The notes beneath the pieces are model-generated. The model ran no database searches and had not been told where the DNA came from. It worked only from the letters and a program-made list of their open reading frames with translations. A stretch of 64,000 nucleotides of DNA from JAHEGP01 sp963751595 (GTDB taxonomy: Bacteria > Pseudomonadota > Gammaproteobacteria > Pseudomonadales > JAHEGP01). Each line of letters starts with the position of its first letter. Positions within the stretch are counted from its first letter, which is position 1. The position numbers and the translations under genes were made by a program. Location of the stretch: contig CAVVVC010000001.1 of the NCBI GenBank assembly GCA_963751595.1, positions 868,001 to 932,000 of the forward strand, written 5' to 3'. Of this stretch, positions 8,688 through 17,232 are shown in pieces.

Positions 8688-10020
8688 AACCCTGTTCAGT
8701 GAAGGGGGCTACCAGCCCCTCGCTGCGGCGGTGCGGCCGCAGACCCTGGAAGACTACCGCGGGCAGCAGCATATTCTGGGCCCCGGCATGCCCCTGCGCG
8801 AGGCGCTGGAAGCAGGGCAGGTCCACTCCATGATTTTCTGGGGTCCCCCGGGGGTCGGCAAGACCACCCTGGCCAGGCTTATCGCCCGCTGTGTCGACGC
8901 GCATTTCGAAACGCTGTCGGCAGTGCTCAGCGGGGTCAAGGAAATTCGCCAGGCGATAGAGGTCGCGCGACAGCAAAAGAGTCTCGGCGACCGCAAAACT
9001 ATCCTGTTTATCGACGAGGTGCATCGTTTCAACAAGGCTCAGCAGGATGCTTTCCTGCCCCATATCGAAGACGGTACCATCATCTTTATCGGAGCGACCA
9101 CCGAGAATCCCTCCTTCGAACTGAATAACGCCTTGCTTTCGCGGTGTCGGGTTTACGTGCTCAAAGCCCTGCAAGTGGATACTATCGTCAGCATTCTGGA
9201 ACACGCGCTGCAGGATAGCCGCGCCCCCCTGGGGCGCGCCCGGGTGGACGTCGAAGACGGTATGCTGAAGCAAATAGCCGCGGTTGCCGACGGCGATGCC
9301 AGGCGTGCCCTGAACCTGCTGGAGCTTGCTGCGGATCTGGGGCGAGCGGCGGACGGCTCGGTTACCATCAGCGAGCATTTGGCACAGCAATTGTTCAGCG
9401 GTGACGTGCGCCGCTTCGACAAGGGCGGCGATTTGTTCTATGAGCAGATATCGGCGCTGCACAAGGCTGTGCGGGGATCGTCCCCCGATGCCGCGCTGTA
9501 CTGGTTGATGCGCATGCTGGAAGGCGGCTGTGATCCATTGTATATTGCTCGCCGGGTGGTTCGCATGGCCAGCGAGGACATCGGCAATGCCGACCCGAGG
9601 GCGCTGGCGCTGGCGCTCAATGCCTGGGATACCCTCGAGCGTCTGGGTAGCCCCGAAGGCGAACTCACACTGTCCCAGGCAGTCCTGTATCTCGCCTGCG
9701 CAGCCAAGAGTAATGCCGTCTATAGCGCATACAAGAGCGCGCGGGCGGTAGTTCGTGCAGGGCCGGATTACGCGGTTCCCATGCACCTGCGAAATGCACC
9801 GACCAGGCTGATGAAATCAATGGATTACGGTACCGAATATCGCTACGCCCATGACGAACCCGGCGCTTATGCAGCCGGCGAAAATTACCTGCCGCCGGAG
9901 CTTGCGGAGCAGCAGTTTTATCATCCGGTGGATCGCGGTCTGGAAAAGCGGATTGCGGAAAAGCTGCAGTACCTGCGCAACCTCGACCTGAGCAGCGGCC
10001 AGCGCCGCTATGTTCCCTAG
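8680..10020 (+). CDS. rarA: Replication-associated recombination protein RarA (MgsA)
   Basis: 446 residues, standard length. AAA+ ATPase with Walker A GPPGVGKT near residue 50, Walker B FIDEVHRFNKAQQDAFLP near 108, sensor 1 ATTENPSFE, and the C-terminal tetramerisation region with MRMLEGGCDPLYIARR and the late MKSMDYGTEYRYAHDEP. RarA acts at stalled replication forks. Its start lies inside the end of lolA, in an ATGAGTGA overlap. Confidence 0.97.
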   Translation: MSETLFSEGGYQPLAAAVRPQTLEDYRGQQHILGPGMPLREALEAGQVHSMIFWGPPGVGKTTLARLIARCVDAHFETLSAVLSGVKEIRQAIEVARQQKSLGDRKTILFIDEVHRFNKAQQDAFLPHIEDGTIIFIGATTENPSFELNNALLSRCRVYVLKALQVDTIVSILEHALQDSRAPLGRARVDVEDGMLKQIAAVADGDARRALNLLELAADLGRAADGSVTISEHLAQQLFSGDVRRFDKGGDLFYEQISALHKAVRGSSPDAALYWLMRMLEGGCDPLYIARRVVRMASEDIGNADPRALALALNAWDTLERLGSPEGELTLSQAVLYLACAAKSNAVYSAYKSARAVVRAGPDYAVPMHLRNAPTRLMKSMDYGTEYRYAHDEPGAYAAGENYLPPELAEQQFYHPVDRGLEKRIAEKLQYLRNLDLSSGQRRYVP

Positions 10021-10023
10021 CTA

Positions 10024-10419
10024 ATGTCCTCTACCGCGCTGACACTCACTACCGTGGCGCTGGGCGGTGCCCTGGGTGCCGTGCTCCGCTTCCTGATGTC
10101 GAACTTTTTCAACCGGGTGTTCGAGGTTCACCATACCGTGCATATCGGCACTATGCTGGTGAACATCCTGGGCTCTTTCATCATGGGCGTTGCCTATGTG
10201 TATGTTCTGGAGAAAGAAATATGGCATCCGCACCTCAAGAGCCTGTTGATGGTGGGGATGCTGGGCGCCTTCACGACCTTTTCCTCATTTTCACTCGAAG
10301 CCATCACCTTCTTTGAGCGTGGGCACCCATGGCTCAGCCTGGCTTACGTGCTGGGCACCGTTGTCCTGTGCCTTGGCGCCGCTGCCTGCGCGATCGGCGT
10401 GGCAAGACATTTTTTCTAG
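10024..10419 (+). CDS. crcB: Fluoride ion channel CrcB/FluC
   Basis: 131 residues with four predicted membrane helices. Family signatures are present: GGALGAVLRFLMS in helix 1, the NILGSFIMG asparagine motif in helix 2, and GMLGAFTTFSSFSLE (the TTFSSF phenylalanine-box) in helix 3. FluC works as a dual-topology dimer exporting fluoride. Starts 3 bases after rarA and ends 11 bases before serS. No fluoride riboswitch is recognised upstream, so expression probably follows the operon. The insertion of crcB between rarA and serS is seen in many gammaproteobacteria. Confidence 0.95.
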   Translation: MSSTALTLTTVALGGALGAVLRFLMSNFFNRVFEVHHTVHIGTMLVNILGSFIMGVAYVYVLEKEIWHPHLKSLLMVGMLGAFTTFSSFSLEAITFFERGHPWLSLAYVLGTVVLCLGAAACAIGVARHFF

Positions 10420-10430
10420 ACGAAAACCCT

Positions 10431-11708
10431 ATGCTTGATATCAAACGCATTCGAAAAAACCCCGAGGAAGTCGCCGCGGGCCTCGCCCGGAAAGGCTTCA
10501 GCTTCGATGTAGCCCACTTCAATGCGCTGGATGCCAGGCGTAAACAGCTCGATATGGACAGCCAGCAACTGCAGGCAGAGCGCAAAACCGCGTCCAAAAC
10601 CATCGGCGAACTGGTCAGGCAGGGGACTCCCGTGGAGGAAGCCAAGCAGAGCGTCAACGCGACCCTGGAGCGGATTTCCCAACAGCTCGACGCCAGCCTG
10701 GAGCAATCCCGCGATGTTCAGGCGAGTATCGACCAACTGTTGATGGCAACACCCAACCTGCCCCAGGCCGATGTTCCAGCTGGGGATACCGAGGCCGATA
10801 ATGTCGAGGTCAAACGCTGGGGAGAACCCCGCCAGTTCGATTTCCAGGCCCTCGACCATGTTGCCCTGGGGGGCAGGAGCGGCTTGCTCGACTTCGATGC
10901 CGCGGCAAAAATCACCGGCGCCCGGTTTGCTGTCCTCAAGGGGTCGTTGGCGCGCCTGCATCGCGCCTTGATCCAGTTGATGCTGGATACCCACACCCTT
11001 CAGCACGGATACACCGAAGTCAATATTCCCTATATCGTCAACGCCAAATCCCTGGAGGGCACAGGCCAGTTGCCCAAGTTCGAGGAGGATTTGTTCAAGC
11101 TCGACGCTGAGCAAGGCTGGTACCTGATACCCACTGCGGAGGTTCCGGTTACCAATATCCTGCGCGATGAAATTGCCGATGAGTTGCCCCTGAAAATGGT
11201 CTGCCACAGCCCCTGTTTTCGTAGTGAGGCCGGCAGCCACGGGAAAGATACCCGGGGGATGATTCGCCAGCATCAGTTCGAAAAGGTGGAGCTGGTACAG
11301 ATGGTCGCGCCCGGGCAATCCGACCAGGCCCTGGAACAGTTGACGGCAGATGCCGAGGCGATCCTGCAAATCCTGGACTTGCCCTATCGAAAGGTTATCC
11401 TGTGTGGCGGTGACTTGGGTTTTTCAGCGCAGAAAACCTATGACCTGGAGGTCTGGCTACCCGGTCAGGAGGCCTACCGCGAGATCAGCTCCTGCAGTAA
11501 CTTCGGTGACTACCAGGCACGGCGACTCAAGGCCCGTTGGCGCAATCCCGAAACCGGTAAGCCCGAATACCTGCACACTCTCAACGGGTCCGGGCTGGCC
11601 GTGGGGCGCACTCTGGTCGCCCTGCTGGAAAACTATCAACAGGCCGACGGAACGATAACGATTCCTGCGGCTTTGCAGCCCTATATGGGCGGCACCCGCT
11701 GTATCTGA
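10431..11708 (+). CDS. serS: Serine-tRNA ligase
   Basis: 425 residues from the ATG at 10431 (MLDIKRIRKNPEEV). The long frame upstream of this ATG lies inside crcB and is not coding. The N-terminal coiled-coil arm spans about residues 27-110. Class II catalytic motifs: motif 2 around FRSEAGSHGKDTRGM and motif 3 NGSGLAVGRTLVALLE. Cytosolic aminoacylation of tRNA-Ser (and tRNA-Sec where present). Last gene of the conserved ftsK-serS block. Confidence 0.98.
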   Translation: MLDIKRIRKNPEEVAAGLARKGFSFDVAHFNALDARRKQLDMDSQQLQAERKTASKTIGELVRQGTPVEEAKQSVNATLERISQQLDASLEQSRDVQASIDQLLMATPNLPQADVPAGDTEADNVEVKRWGEPRQFDFQALDHVALGGRSGLLDFDAAAKITGARFAVLKGSLARLHRALIQLMLDTHTLQHGYTEVNIPYIVNAKSLEGTGQLPKFEEDLFKLDAEQGWYLIPTAEVPVTNILRDEIADELPLKMVCHSPCFRSEAGSHGKDTRGMIRQHQFEKVELVQMVAPGQSDQALEQLTADAEAILQILDLPYRKVILCGGDLGFSAQKTYDLEVWLPGQEAYREISSCSNFGDYQARRLKARWRNPETGKPEYLHTLNGSGLAVGRTLVALLENYQQADGTITIPAALQPYMGGTRCI

Positions 11709-11819
11709 GGGCGCGGCCCTGTTTCCTATCGTAGTCGCTTGACCCCGCCTGCAAGAGGGTCGCGCCAGCCCCAATAGGCCCAAATTCAGGTGCCTGACAT
11801 GGCCGGGATACCAGCAGTG

Positions 11820-13217
11820 ATGAAATACTTGCCATTATCCGTCAATCTCCACGGCCAGCCGGTACTGCTGGTGGGTGGTGGTGAAGTGGCGCTGCGCAAG
11901 GCACGCCAACTCAGCCGATGCAAAGCCATCGTCACCGTGGTGGCACCTGCCATCGATCCGACCCTGCGCAAAACAGTGCTCGAAGCCGGAGGCTTCGTTT
12001 TCTCCCGCTGCTTTGAGGACGCAGACATCGAGGCAAAACGCCTGGTTGTCGCGGCGACCGATTCGACGGCGGTCAATCGACGGATCTCGGCGCTCTGTCA
12101 CAACCGCAACATTCTGGTGAACGTGGTGGACCAGCCAGCGCTGTGTAGCGTGGTGTTCCCGGCGGTCGTGAACCGGGAGCCTTTGACCATCGCTATCAGC
12201 AGTGGCGGCAGTTCGCCGGTGTTAACGCGCATGCTGCGGGCGAAGATAGAAAGCACGGTGTCCAGTAACTACGGTAAGCTGGCCGACTTTGCCGCTGCTT
12301 TCAGGGCCGCAGTCAAACAGAGCATCATCGAACCCGGGCGGCGGCGACATTTCTGGGAAGACGTTCTCCAGGGGCCAGTCGGGGAGATGGTACTCTCGGG
12401 CCGGAGGGAGGAAGCAGATGCCCTGCTGGTGGAAAGTCTGCGACAGGATGCCAAGCCCCCGCGGGGGGAAGTCTATCTGGTAGGTGCCGGCCCCGGTGAT
12501 CCCGACCTGCTGACCTTCAAAGCGTATCGGCTGATGCAGAAGGCCGAGATCGTCCTCTACGATCGCCTGGTTGCCCCGGCCATTGTCGACCTGTGTCGAG
12601 CCGACGCCGAACGCATTTATGTCGGCAAGGCCAGGAGCGATCATGCGCTGCCCCAGCAGGAGATCAACCAATTGCTCCTGCAGCATGCCCGGGCAGGTAA
12701 ACGGGTGCTGCGGCTGAAGGGCGGGGACCCCTTCATTTTCGGGCGAGGCGGGGAGGAGATCGAACAACTGGCAGAGCACGGGGTTCCGTTTCAGGTGGTC
12801 CCCGGTATTACTGCCGCCTCGGGCTGTGCCAGCTATGCCGGCATTCCGCTGACACACCGGGACTATGCCCAGTCGGTGCGTTTCGTGACCGGGCATCTAC
12901 AGGATGGTACGACGGACCTGAACTGGAACGAGCTGGTAAGCCCCCAGCAGACCCTGGTCTTTTATATGAGCCTGACCGGCCTGCCCACCATCTGCCGACA
13001 ATTGATGGCCCATGGGCGGGCCGGCAGTACTCCCGTCGCGCTGATCGAGCAGGGTACCACGTCCAATCAACGCGTGTTTTGCGGGCAACTGGATAATTTC
13101 GTTGCTATCATTGCGGCGGCAAAACCCCGCGCCCCCACCTTACTGATCGTCGGTGAAGTCGTTAAACTTCGCAGTCGTCTCGCCTGGTTCGGCGCTGACA
13201 CTCCACAGCAAGAGTAA
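11820..13217 (+). CDS. cysG: Siroheme synthase CysG (trifunctional)
   Basis: 465 residues from the ATG at 11820 (MKYLPLSVNL), aligned with the start of E. coli CysG (457 residues). The N-terminal Rossmann domain (GGGEVALRKA, then SSGGSSPVLTRMLR) is the precorrin-2 dehydrogenase/ferrochelatase. The C-terminal half, from VYLVGAGPGDPDLLTFKA, is the SAM-dependent uroporphyrinogen-III methyltransferase with GGDPFIFGRGGEE. It makes siroheme for sulfite and nitrite reductases. The gene stop is immediately followed by the gor ATG (TAAATG), so the two are probably cotranscribed. Confidence 0.96.
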   Translation: MKYLPLSVNLHGQPVLLVGGGEVALRKARQLSRCKAIVTVVAPAIDPTLRKTVLEAGGFVFSRCFEDADIEAKRLVVAATDSTAVNRRISALCHNRNILVNVVDQPALCSVVFPAVVNREPLTIAISSGGSSPVLTRMLRAKIESTVSSNYGKLADFAAAFRAAVKQSIIEPGRRRHFWEDVLQGPVGEMVLSGRREEADALLVESLRQDAKPPRGEVYLVGAGPGDPDLLTFKAYRLMQKAEIVLYDRLVAPAIVDLCRADAERIYVGKARSDHALPQQEINQLLLQHARAGKRVLRLKGGDPFIFGRGGEEIEQLAEHGVPFQVVPGITAASGCASYAGIPLTHRDYAQSVRFVTGHLQDGTTDLNWNELVSPQQTLVFYMSLTGLPTICRQLMAHGRAGSTPVALIEQGTTSNQRVFCGQLDNFVAIIAAAKPRAPTLLIVGEVVKLRSRLAWFGADTPQQE

Positions 13218-14585
13218 ATGAATATGAGCGAGTACGAGTACGATCTGGTGGTCATTGGCGGTGGCTCGGGCGGTGTACGAGCAGCAAGGATGTCGGCCGG
13301 CTATGGCGCAAAGGTGGCCATTGTCGAAGACCGCTACTGGGGTGGTACCTGTGTCAACGTGGGCTGTGTGCCAAAGAAACTGTACTACTACGCCTCCCAT
13401 TTCTCGGAGGCGTTCAAGGATTCACAGGGGTTTGGCTGGAGTCCTGGGCAGCCCGGCTTCGACTGGGAAACACTCAAGCGCAACCGGGCTGGGGAAATTT
13501 CACGACTCAACGGCATCTATCAGAATATTCTGGGAGGCGCGGACGTCGAGATCATCGACGGCCATGGCCGCATACTGGGTCCCCACAGTGTCGACGTGGA
13601 CGGCAAGCGCCAACTGTCTGCCAGGCACATCCTGATCGCCACCGGAGGCTGGCCCTATATTCCGGAATTTCCGGGTAAGGAGCATGTCATCAGTTCCAAC
13701 GAGGTGTTTGACTTGCCGCACTTGCCCGAGACCCTGGTGGTGGTCGGTGGCGGTTACATCGCGGTCGAGTTTGCCGGCATCTTCAACGGCCTTGGGGTGG
13801 AAGTCCACCAGATTTATCGCGGCGAGGTTTTATTGCGTCACTTCGACCTCTCCGTGCGCGAGGTGATCACCGAAGAGGTCGCGCGCAAGGGGGTGCAGCT
13901 CGCCCTGAATACCAATGTCTCCGAGGTGCGCAAGACCGATGACGGCAGGCTTTTGGTCAGGCTCACCGATGGTCGTGATGTTCACGCCGACGCCGTACTC
14001 TACGCCACCGGGCGCAAACCGAACTACCAGGACCTCGGTTTGGAAAATGTGGATCTGCGCCTGACCCCCAGGGGCACCGTCGAGGTCGACGAATTTTACC
14101 AAAGCAGCGTGCCGTCGATTCACGCCCTTGGCGATGTCATCCATACCCAGGAGTTAACGCCGGTGGCATTGGCCGAGGGTATGGTGCTGGCACGCCACTT
14201 GTTTGGGGGAGGGTCCGAGGCGCTGGATTACGACTACATTCCCACCGCAGTTTTCAGCCAGCCCAATATCGCCTGCGTCGGACTCACGGAAGAGAAAGCC
14301 CGTGCGACCCTGGATGGGATCAGCGTATTCGAGAGCAATTTTACCCACATGAAAAACACCCTGGGAGGCAGCAAGAGTCGAACCTACATGAAGATCCTGG
14401 TCGAGCGCAGCAGCGACCGGGTTGTCGGCATGCATATGGTGGGGGAGGACGCCGGTGAGATCATTCAGGGCTTCGCTGCCGCGATGAAGGCTGGCATTAC
14501 CAAGAGCGTACTCGACAGCACCCTGGGTATTCACCCCACCGCGGCCGAGGAATTTGTCACCATGCGCGAGGCGTCGCGCCAATGA
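13218..14585 (+). CDS. gor: Glutathione-disulfide reductase
   Basis: 455 residues, usual length. FAD motif GGGSGG near residue 12, redox disulfide motif GTCVNVGC near residue 42, NAD(P)-binding VVVGGGYIAVEF, FAD-binding ALGDV, and the C-terminal HPTAAEEFVTM with the catalytic His-Glu pair. Reduces glutathione disulfide in the cytosol. The start is the ATG directly after the cysG stop; a second ATG at 13224 is possible. It is followed 43 bases later by a GCS2-family ligase, so a thiol-related operon is plausible. Confidence 0.95.
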   Translation: MNMSEYEYDLVVIGGGSGGVRAARMSAGYGAKVAIVEDRYWGGTCVNVGCVPKKLYYYASHFSEAFKDSQGFGWSPGQPGFDWETLKRNRAGEISRLNGIYQNILGGADVEIIDGHGRILGPHSVDVDGKRQLSARHILIATGGWPYIPEFPGKEHVISSNEVFDLPHLPETLVVVGGGYIAVEFAGIFNGLGVEVHQIYRGEVLLRHFDLSVREVITEEVARKGVQLALNTNVSEVRKTDDGRLLVRLTDGRDVHADAVLYATGRKPNYQDLGLENVDLRLTPRGTVEVDEFYQSSVPSIHALGDVIHTQELTPVALAEGMVLARHLFGGGSEALDYDYIPTAVFSQPNIACVGLTEEKARATLDGISVFESNFTHMKNTLGGSKSRTYMKILVERSSDRVVGMHMVGEDAGEIIQGFAAAMKAGITKSVLDSTLGIHPTAAEEFVTMREASRQ

Positions 14586-14628
14586 CCCCGAAGCCGCGCA
14601 AGAAGCGCCAGTAGGAGCACCCTGTTCG

Positions 14629-16113
14629 ATGGGCCTGGCAATCGACAAGGCGGAATTTAGCGCGGCCGAGTTCAGTCAATTCAAGCGCCGCCTGTGGCAC
14701 TGTTTGGGGCTGCTCAAGGAGGTACTACGGGATCCGGGTTTTGGCGGCGAAAAAAAGTCTTGGGGGGCCGAGCTGGAGCTTTATATCGTCGACGCTGACG
14801 GTTGTGTGGTCCCGGCAAACCAGGCGATACAGCAAGAGCACAACGATCCGCTCCTGACCCTTGAACTCAATCGCTTCAACCTGGAATACAACCTGGCACC
14901 GGTGTCCGGCAGTGCAACGCCGTTCAGCGACCTGCAAGGCAATCTCGACCTGGCGATGCGGCGGCTGGCGATCACCGCGGCCCGGCACCGGGCGCAAATC
15001 GTGCCCATCGGTATCTGTCCTACCCTGCGAAGCAATCATTTCGGTCTGGAATGGATGACGGATTTGCCCCGCTACCACGCCCTGAGTAGCGGACTCAAAC
15101 GCCTCGGCAGCGGTGAATTCAGGATTCAGATCAATGGTAGCCCACCGCTGACGATCGAGCGGAGTGACGTTACCATGGAGGGCGCCAACACCTCGTTCCA
15201 GTTCCACTACCGTGTTGTCAACCGCGATTTCGTCGATGTATACAATGCTCTGCTGCTGGCCAGCGGTGTGGTGATGGGCTTGGCGTGCAATTCGCCGACC
15301 CTGTTCGGGCATCGCTTGTGGCATGAGACCCGGGTGCCCCTGTTCAAGCACTCCATCGACAGTCGCCGGGGCGACAAGCACTGGCGGCAACCGGCCCGGG
15401 TCAGTTTCGGTCAGGGCTGGGCACGGCGCTGTGCGTACGAACTGTTTGCAGAAACCGCGGCAATCCATCCGCCGCTGTTGCCGGTTTGCAGCAGCGTCGA
15501 TTATGTCGAGCAAATGCGGCGCGGCAACCCGCCGGCACTGGATGAGCTGCGGATGCACCAGAATTCGGTCTGGCCCTGGTTGCGGCCGGTGTACGACGCA
15601 GCCGATGGTGGTCACCTGCGGCTGGAGTTACGGGCGCTGCCCGCTGGCCCCAGCCATGTCGATATGTTTGCCAACGCGGCCTTTTATATCGGCCTGGCCG
15701 AGGGTCTGCGACCGGAACTGGAAACCCTGCTACCGGCGATGCCCTTCAGCTACGCCAAGTACAATTTCTACCGCGCTGCCCAGTTCGGGGATCGGGCGCA
15801 GTTGGTATGGCCCGACCTCAAGCACCAGCAATTGCGCGAGATATCACTGACGGATCTGGTGCAACACCTGCTACCGGTGGCACGCCGCGGCCTGCAGCAA
15901 ATCCAGGTGGATGAAGCCGAGATCGATGTTTATCTGGGCGTGATCGAGGAGCGCCTTGAAGCCCGCTGCACCGGTGCAAGCTGGCAGTTGGCTTGCCTGG
16001 ACCGGCTGGCGGCCGACGGGATGGCGCCCATGGCCGCCACTGAGGCAATGTTGCAGCTTTACATGCAGCAAGTCCGCAGCTCCAGGCCCGTTGCGCAGTG
16101 GGGTTCCGTGTAA
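14629..16113 (+). CDS. GCS2-type carboxylate-amine ligase (glutamate-cysteine ligase-like)
   Basis: 494 residues from the ATG at 14629, preceded by AGGAG; the longer frame into gor is not needed. Features of the glutamate-cysteine ligase family 2 superfamily are seen: GAELELYIVD near residue 45 (metal/ATP-binding Glu pair), LELNRFNLEYNLAP, MEGANTSFQFHYRV, and HLRLELRALPAGPSHVD near residue 340. These enzymes form a gamma-glutamyl or similar amide bond at the expense of ATP. The exact substrate cannot be told from sequence. Proximity to gor suggests glutathione or a related thiol, but no gshB is in the window. The stop overlaps the next ATG by one base (TAATG). Confidence 0.75.
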   Translation: MGLAIDKAEFSAAEFSQFKRRLWHCLGLLKEVLRDPGFGGEKKSWGAELELYIVDADGCVVPANQAIQQEHNDPLLTLELNRFNLEYNLAPVSGSATPFSDLQGNLDLAMRRLAITAARHRAQIVPIGICPTLRSNHFGLEWMTDLPRYHALSSGLKRLGSGEFRIQINGSPPLTIERSDVTMEGANTSFQFHYRVVNRDFVDVYNALLLASGVVMGLACNSPTLFGHRLWHETRVPLFKHSIDSRRGDKHWRQPARVSFGQGWARRCAYELFAETAAIHPPLLPVCSSVDYVEQMRRGNPPALDELRMHQNSVWPWLRPVYDAADGGHLRLELRALPAGPSHVDMFANAAFYIGLAEGLRPELETLLPAMPFSYAKYNFYRAAQFGDRAQLVWPDLKHQQLREISLTDLVQHLLPVARRGLQQIQVDEAEIDVYLGVIEERLEARCTGASWQLACLDRLAADGMAPMAATEAMLQLYMQQVRSSRPVAQWGSV

Positions 16114-17135
16114 TGACCGCCATTGCTGTCTGGTACGATCCACCGGCCGATGAACTGGGCAGCAACGAGCTGGAATTCCTCGACATACTCGGCGGCCCCG
16201 CCTGCCTTGTAGTGCCGGGGCGCGACCGTAGCCGCTGTCGATTTCTGGTAACCCTGTTGCACGGCAACGAACCGTCGGGGACGATCGCACTGCACCGCTG
16301 GCTTACCCATCCCCGGGCTGTACCGGCGGTCGACATCTACTGCGTGGTAATGAACACCGAGGCCGCGCTCACCCGTCCTCATTTCAGCCTTCGACAATTA
16401 CCCGGCCGACGCGACCTCAATCGCTGCTTCCGTGAACCCTTCGCCGATGCCGAGGGCCAGCTTGCGGCGTCCTTGCTCAATTTGATTCATCACCATCAAC
16501 CCGAGGCTCTGGTGGATATACACAACACCTCGGGTATGGGCCCTTCGTTCGGGGTCGCGGTGTTCTACGATCGTCAGCACGATGCCCTGGTATCGCTGTT
16601 CACCGAACGCCTGGTGGTGACAGACCTGCGCCTGGGGGCGCTGATGGAACTTAGTGATCACGAGGTTCCAACGGTGACCATCGAGTGCGGCGGCAGTCAG
16701 GACCTGGAATCCCATGAGATAGCCTTCGACGGCCTGTTACGCTATGTCAGCCTGCCACAACTCTTTGTCGCCCCGGACAGTGACTGGCCCCTGGATGTAC
16801 TTCACCACCCGGTGCGCCTGGAGCTGGACCCGACAGTCGCGATCGCCTACGCGGAACAGCCATCCCCGGAGGCTGATCTCTGCTTGCGAGTCGATATTGA
16901 ACATTTCAACTTCGGCGAGGTGTGCGGCGCAACGCCTTTGGGCTGGGTCAGCCAACGGGGTTGGCAGGGAATCCGGGTCGTCGACAGTCGGGGGACCAAC
17001 CATCGCGACGCCTACCTGCGGGAGGAGGGGGGCCAGCTCTACCCCGCAACCCGACTAAAGCTGTTCATGATCACGTCTAACCCGACGATCGCGCTGTCCG
17101 ACTGTCTCTGCTATGCCGTTCGCTGCACCGTTTGA
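16113..17135 (+). CDS. Succinylglutamate desuccinylase/aspartoacylase-family zinc deacylase
   Basis: 340 residues from the ATG at 16113, coupled to the preceding ligase by TAATG. Zinc carboxypeptidase-like signature of the AstE/AspA family: LLHGNEPSG near residue 48 (zinc His and Glu), DLNRCF near 101, DIHNTSGMG near 134 (second zinc His), and the catalytic Glu in TIECGGS. Such enzymes cleave N-acyl amino acids to the free amino acid and carboxylic acid. Next to a GCS2 ligase it may hydrolyse or recycle an acyl- or glutamyl-amino acid made by the operon; this is inference. No arginine catabolic ast genes are nearby. Confidence 0.78.
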   Translation: MTAIAVWYDPPADELGSNELEFLDILGGPACLVVPGRDRSRCRFLVTLLHGNEPSGTIALHRWLTHPRAVPAVDIYCVVMNTEAALTRPHFSLRQLPGRRDLNRCFREPFADAEGQLAASLLNLIHHHQPEALVDIHNTSGMGPSFGVAVFYDRQHDALVSLFTERLVVTDLRLGALMELSDHEVPTVTIECGGSQDLESHEIAFDGLLRYVSLPQLFVAPDSDWPLDVLHHPVRLELDPTVAIAYAEQPSPEADLCLRVDIEHFNFGEVCGATPLGWVSQRGWQGIRVVDSRGTNHRDAYLREEGGQLYPATRLKLFMITSNPTIALSDCLCYAVRCTV

Positions 17136-17232
17136 GGTTCAGGTCTGCCGACGGGTACCTGGCGACCAGTCCTGAAAGCACCGGTTGCAAACTGTCTGAG
17201 CATCCCGCTCTGGGGGGGCGAAGCCACCCGGG

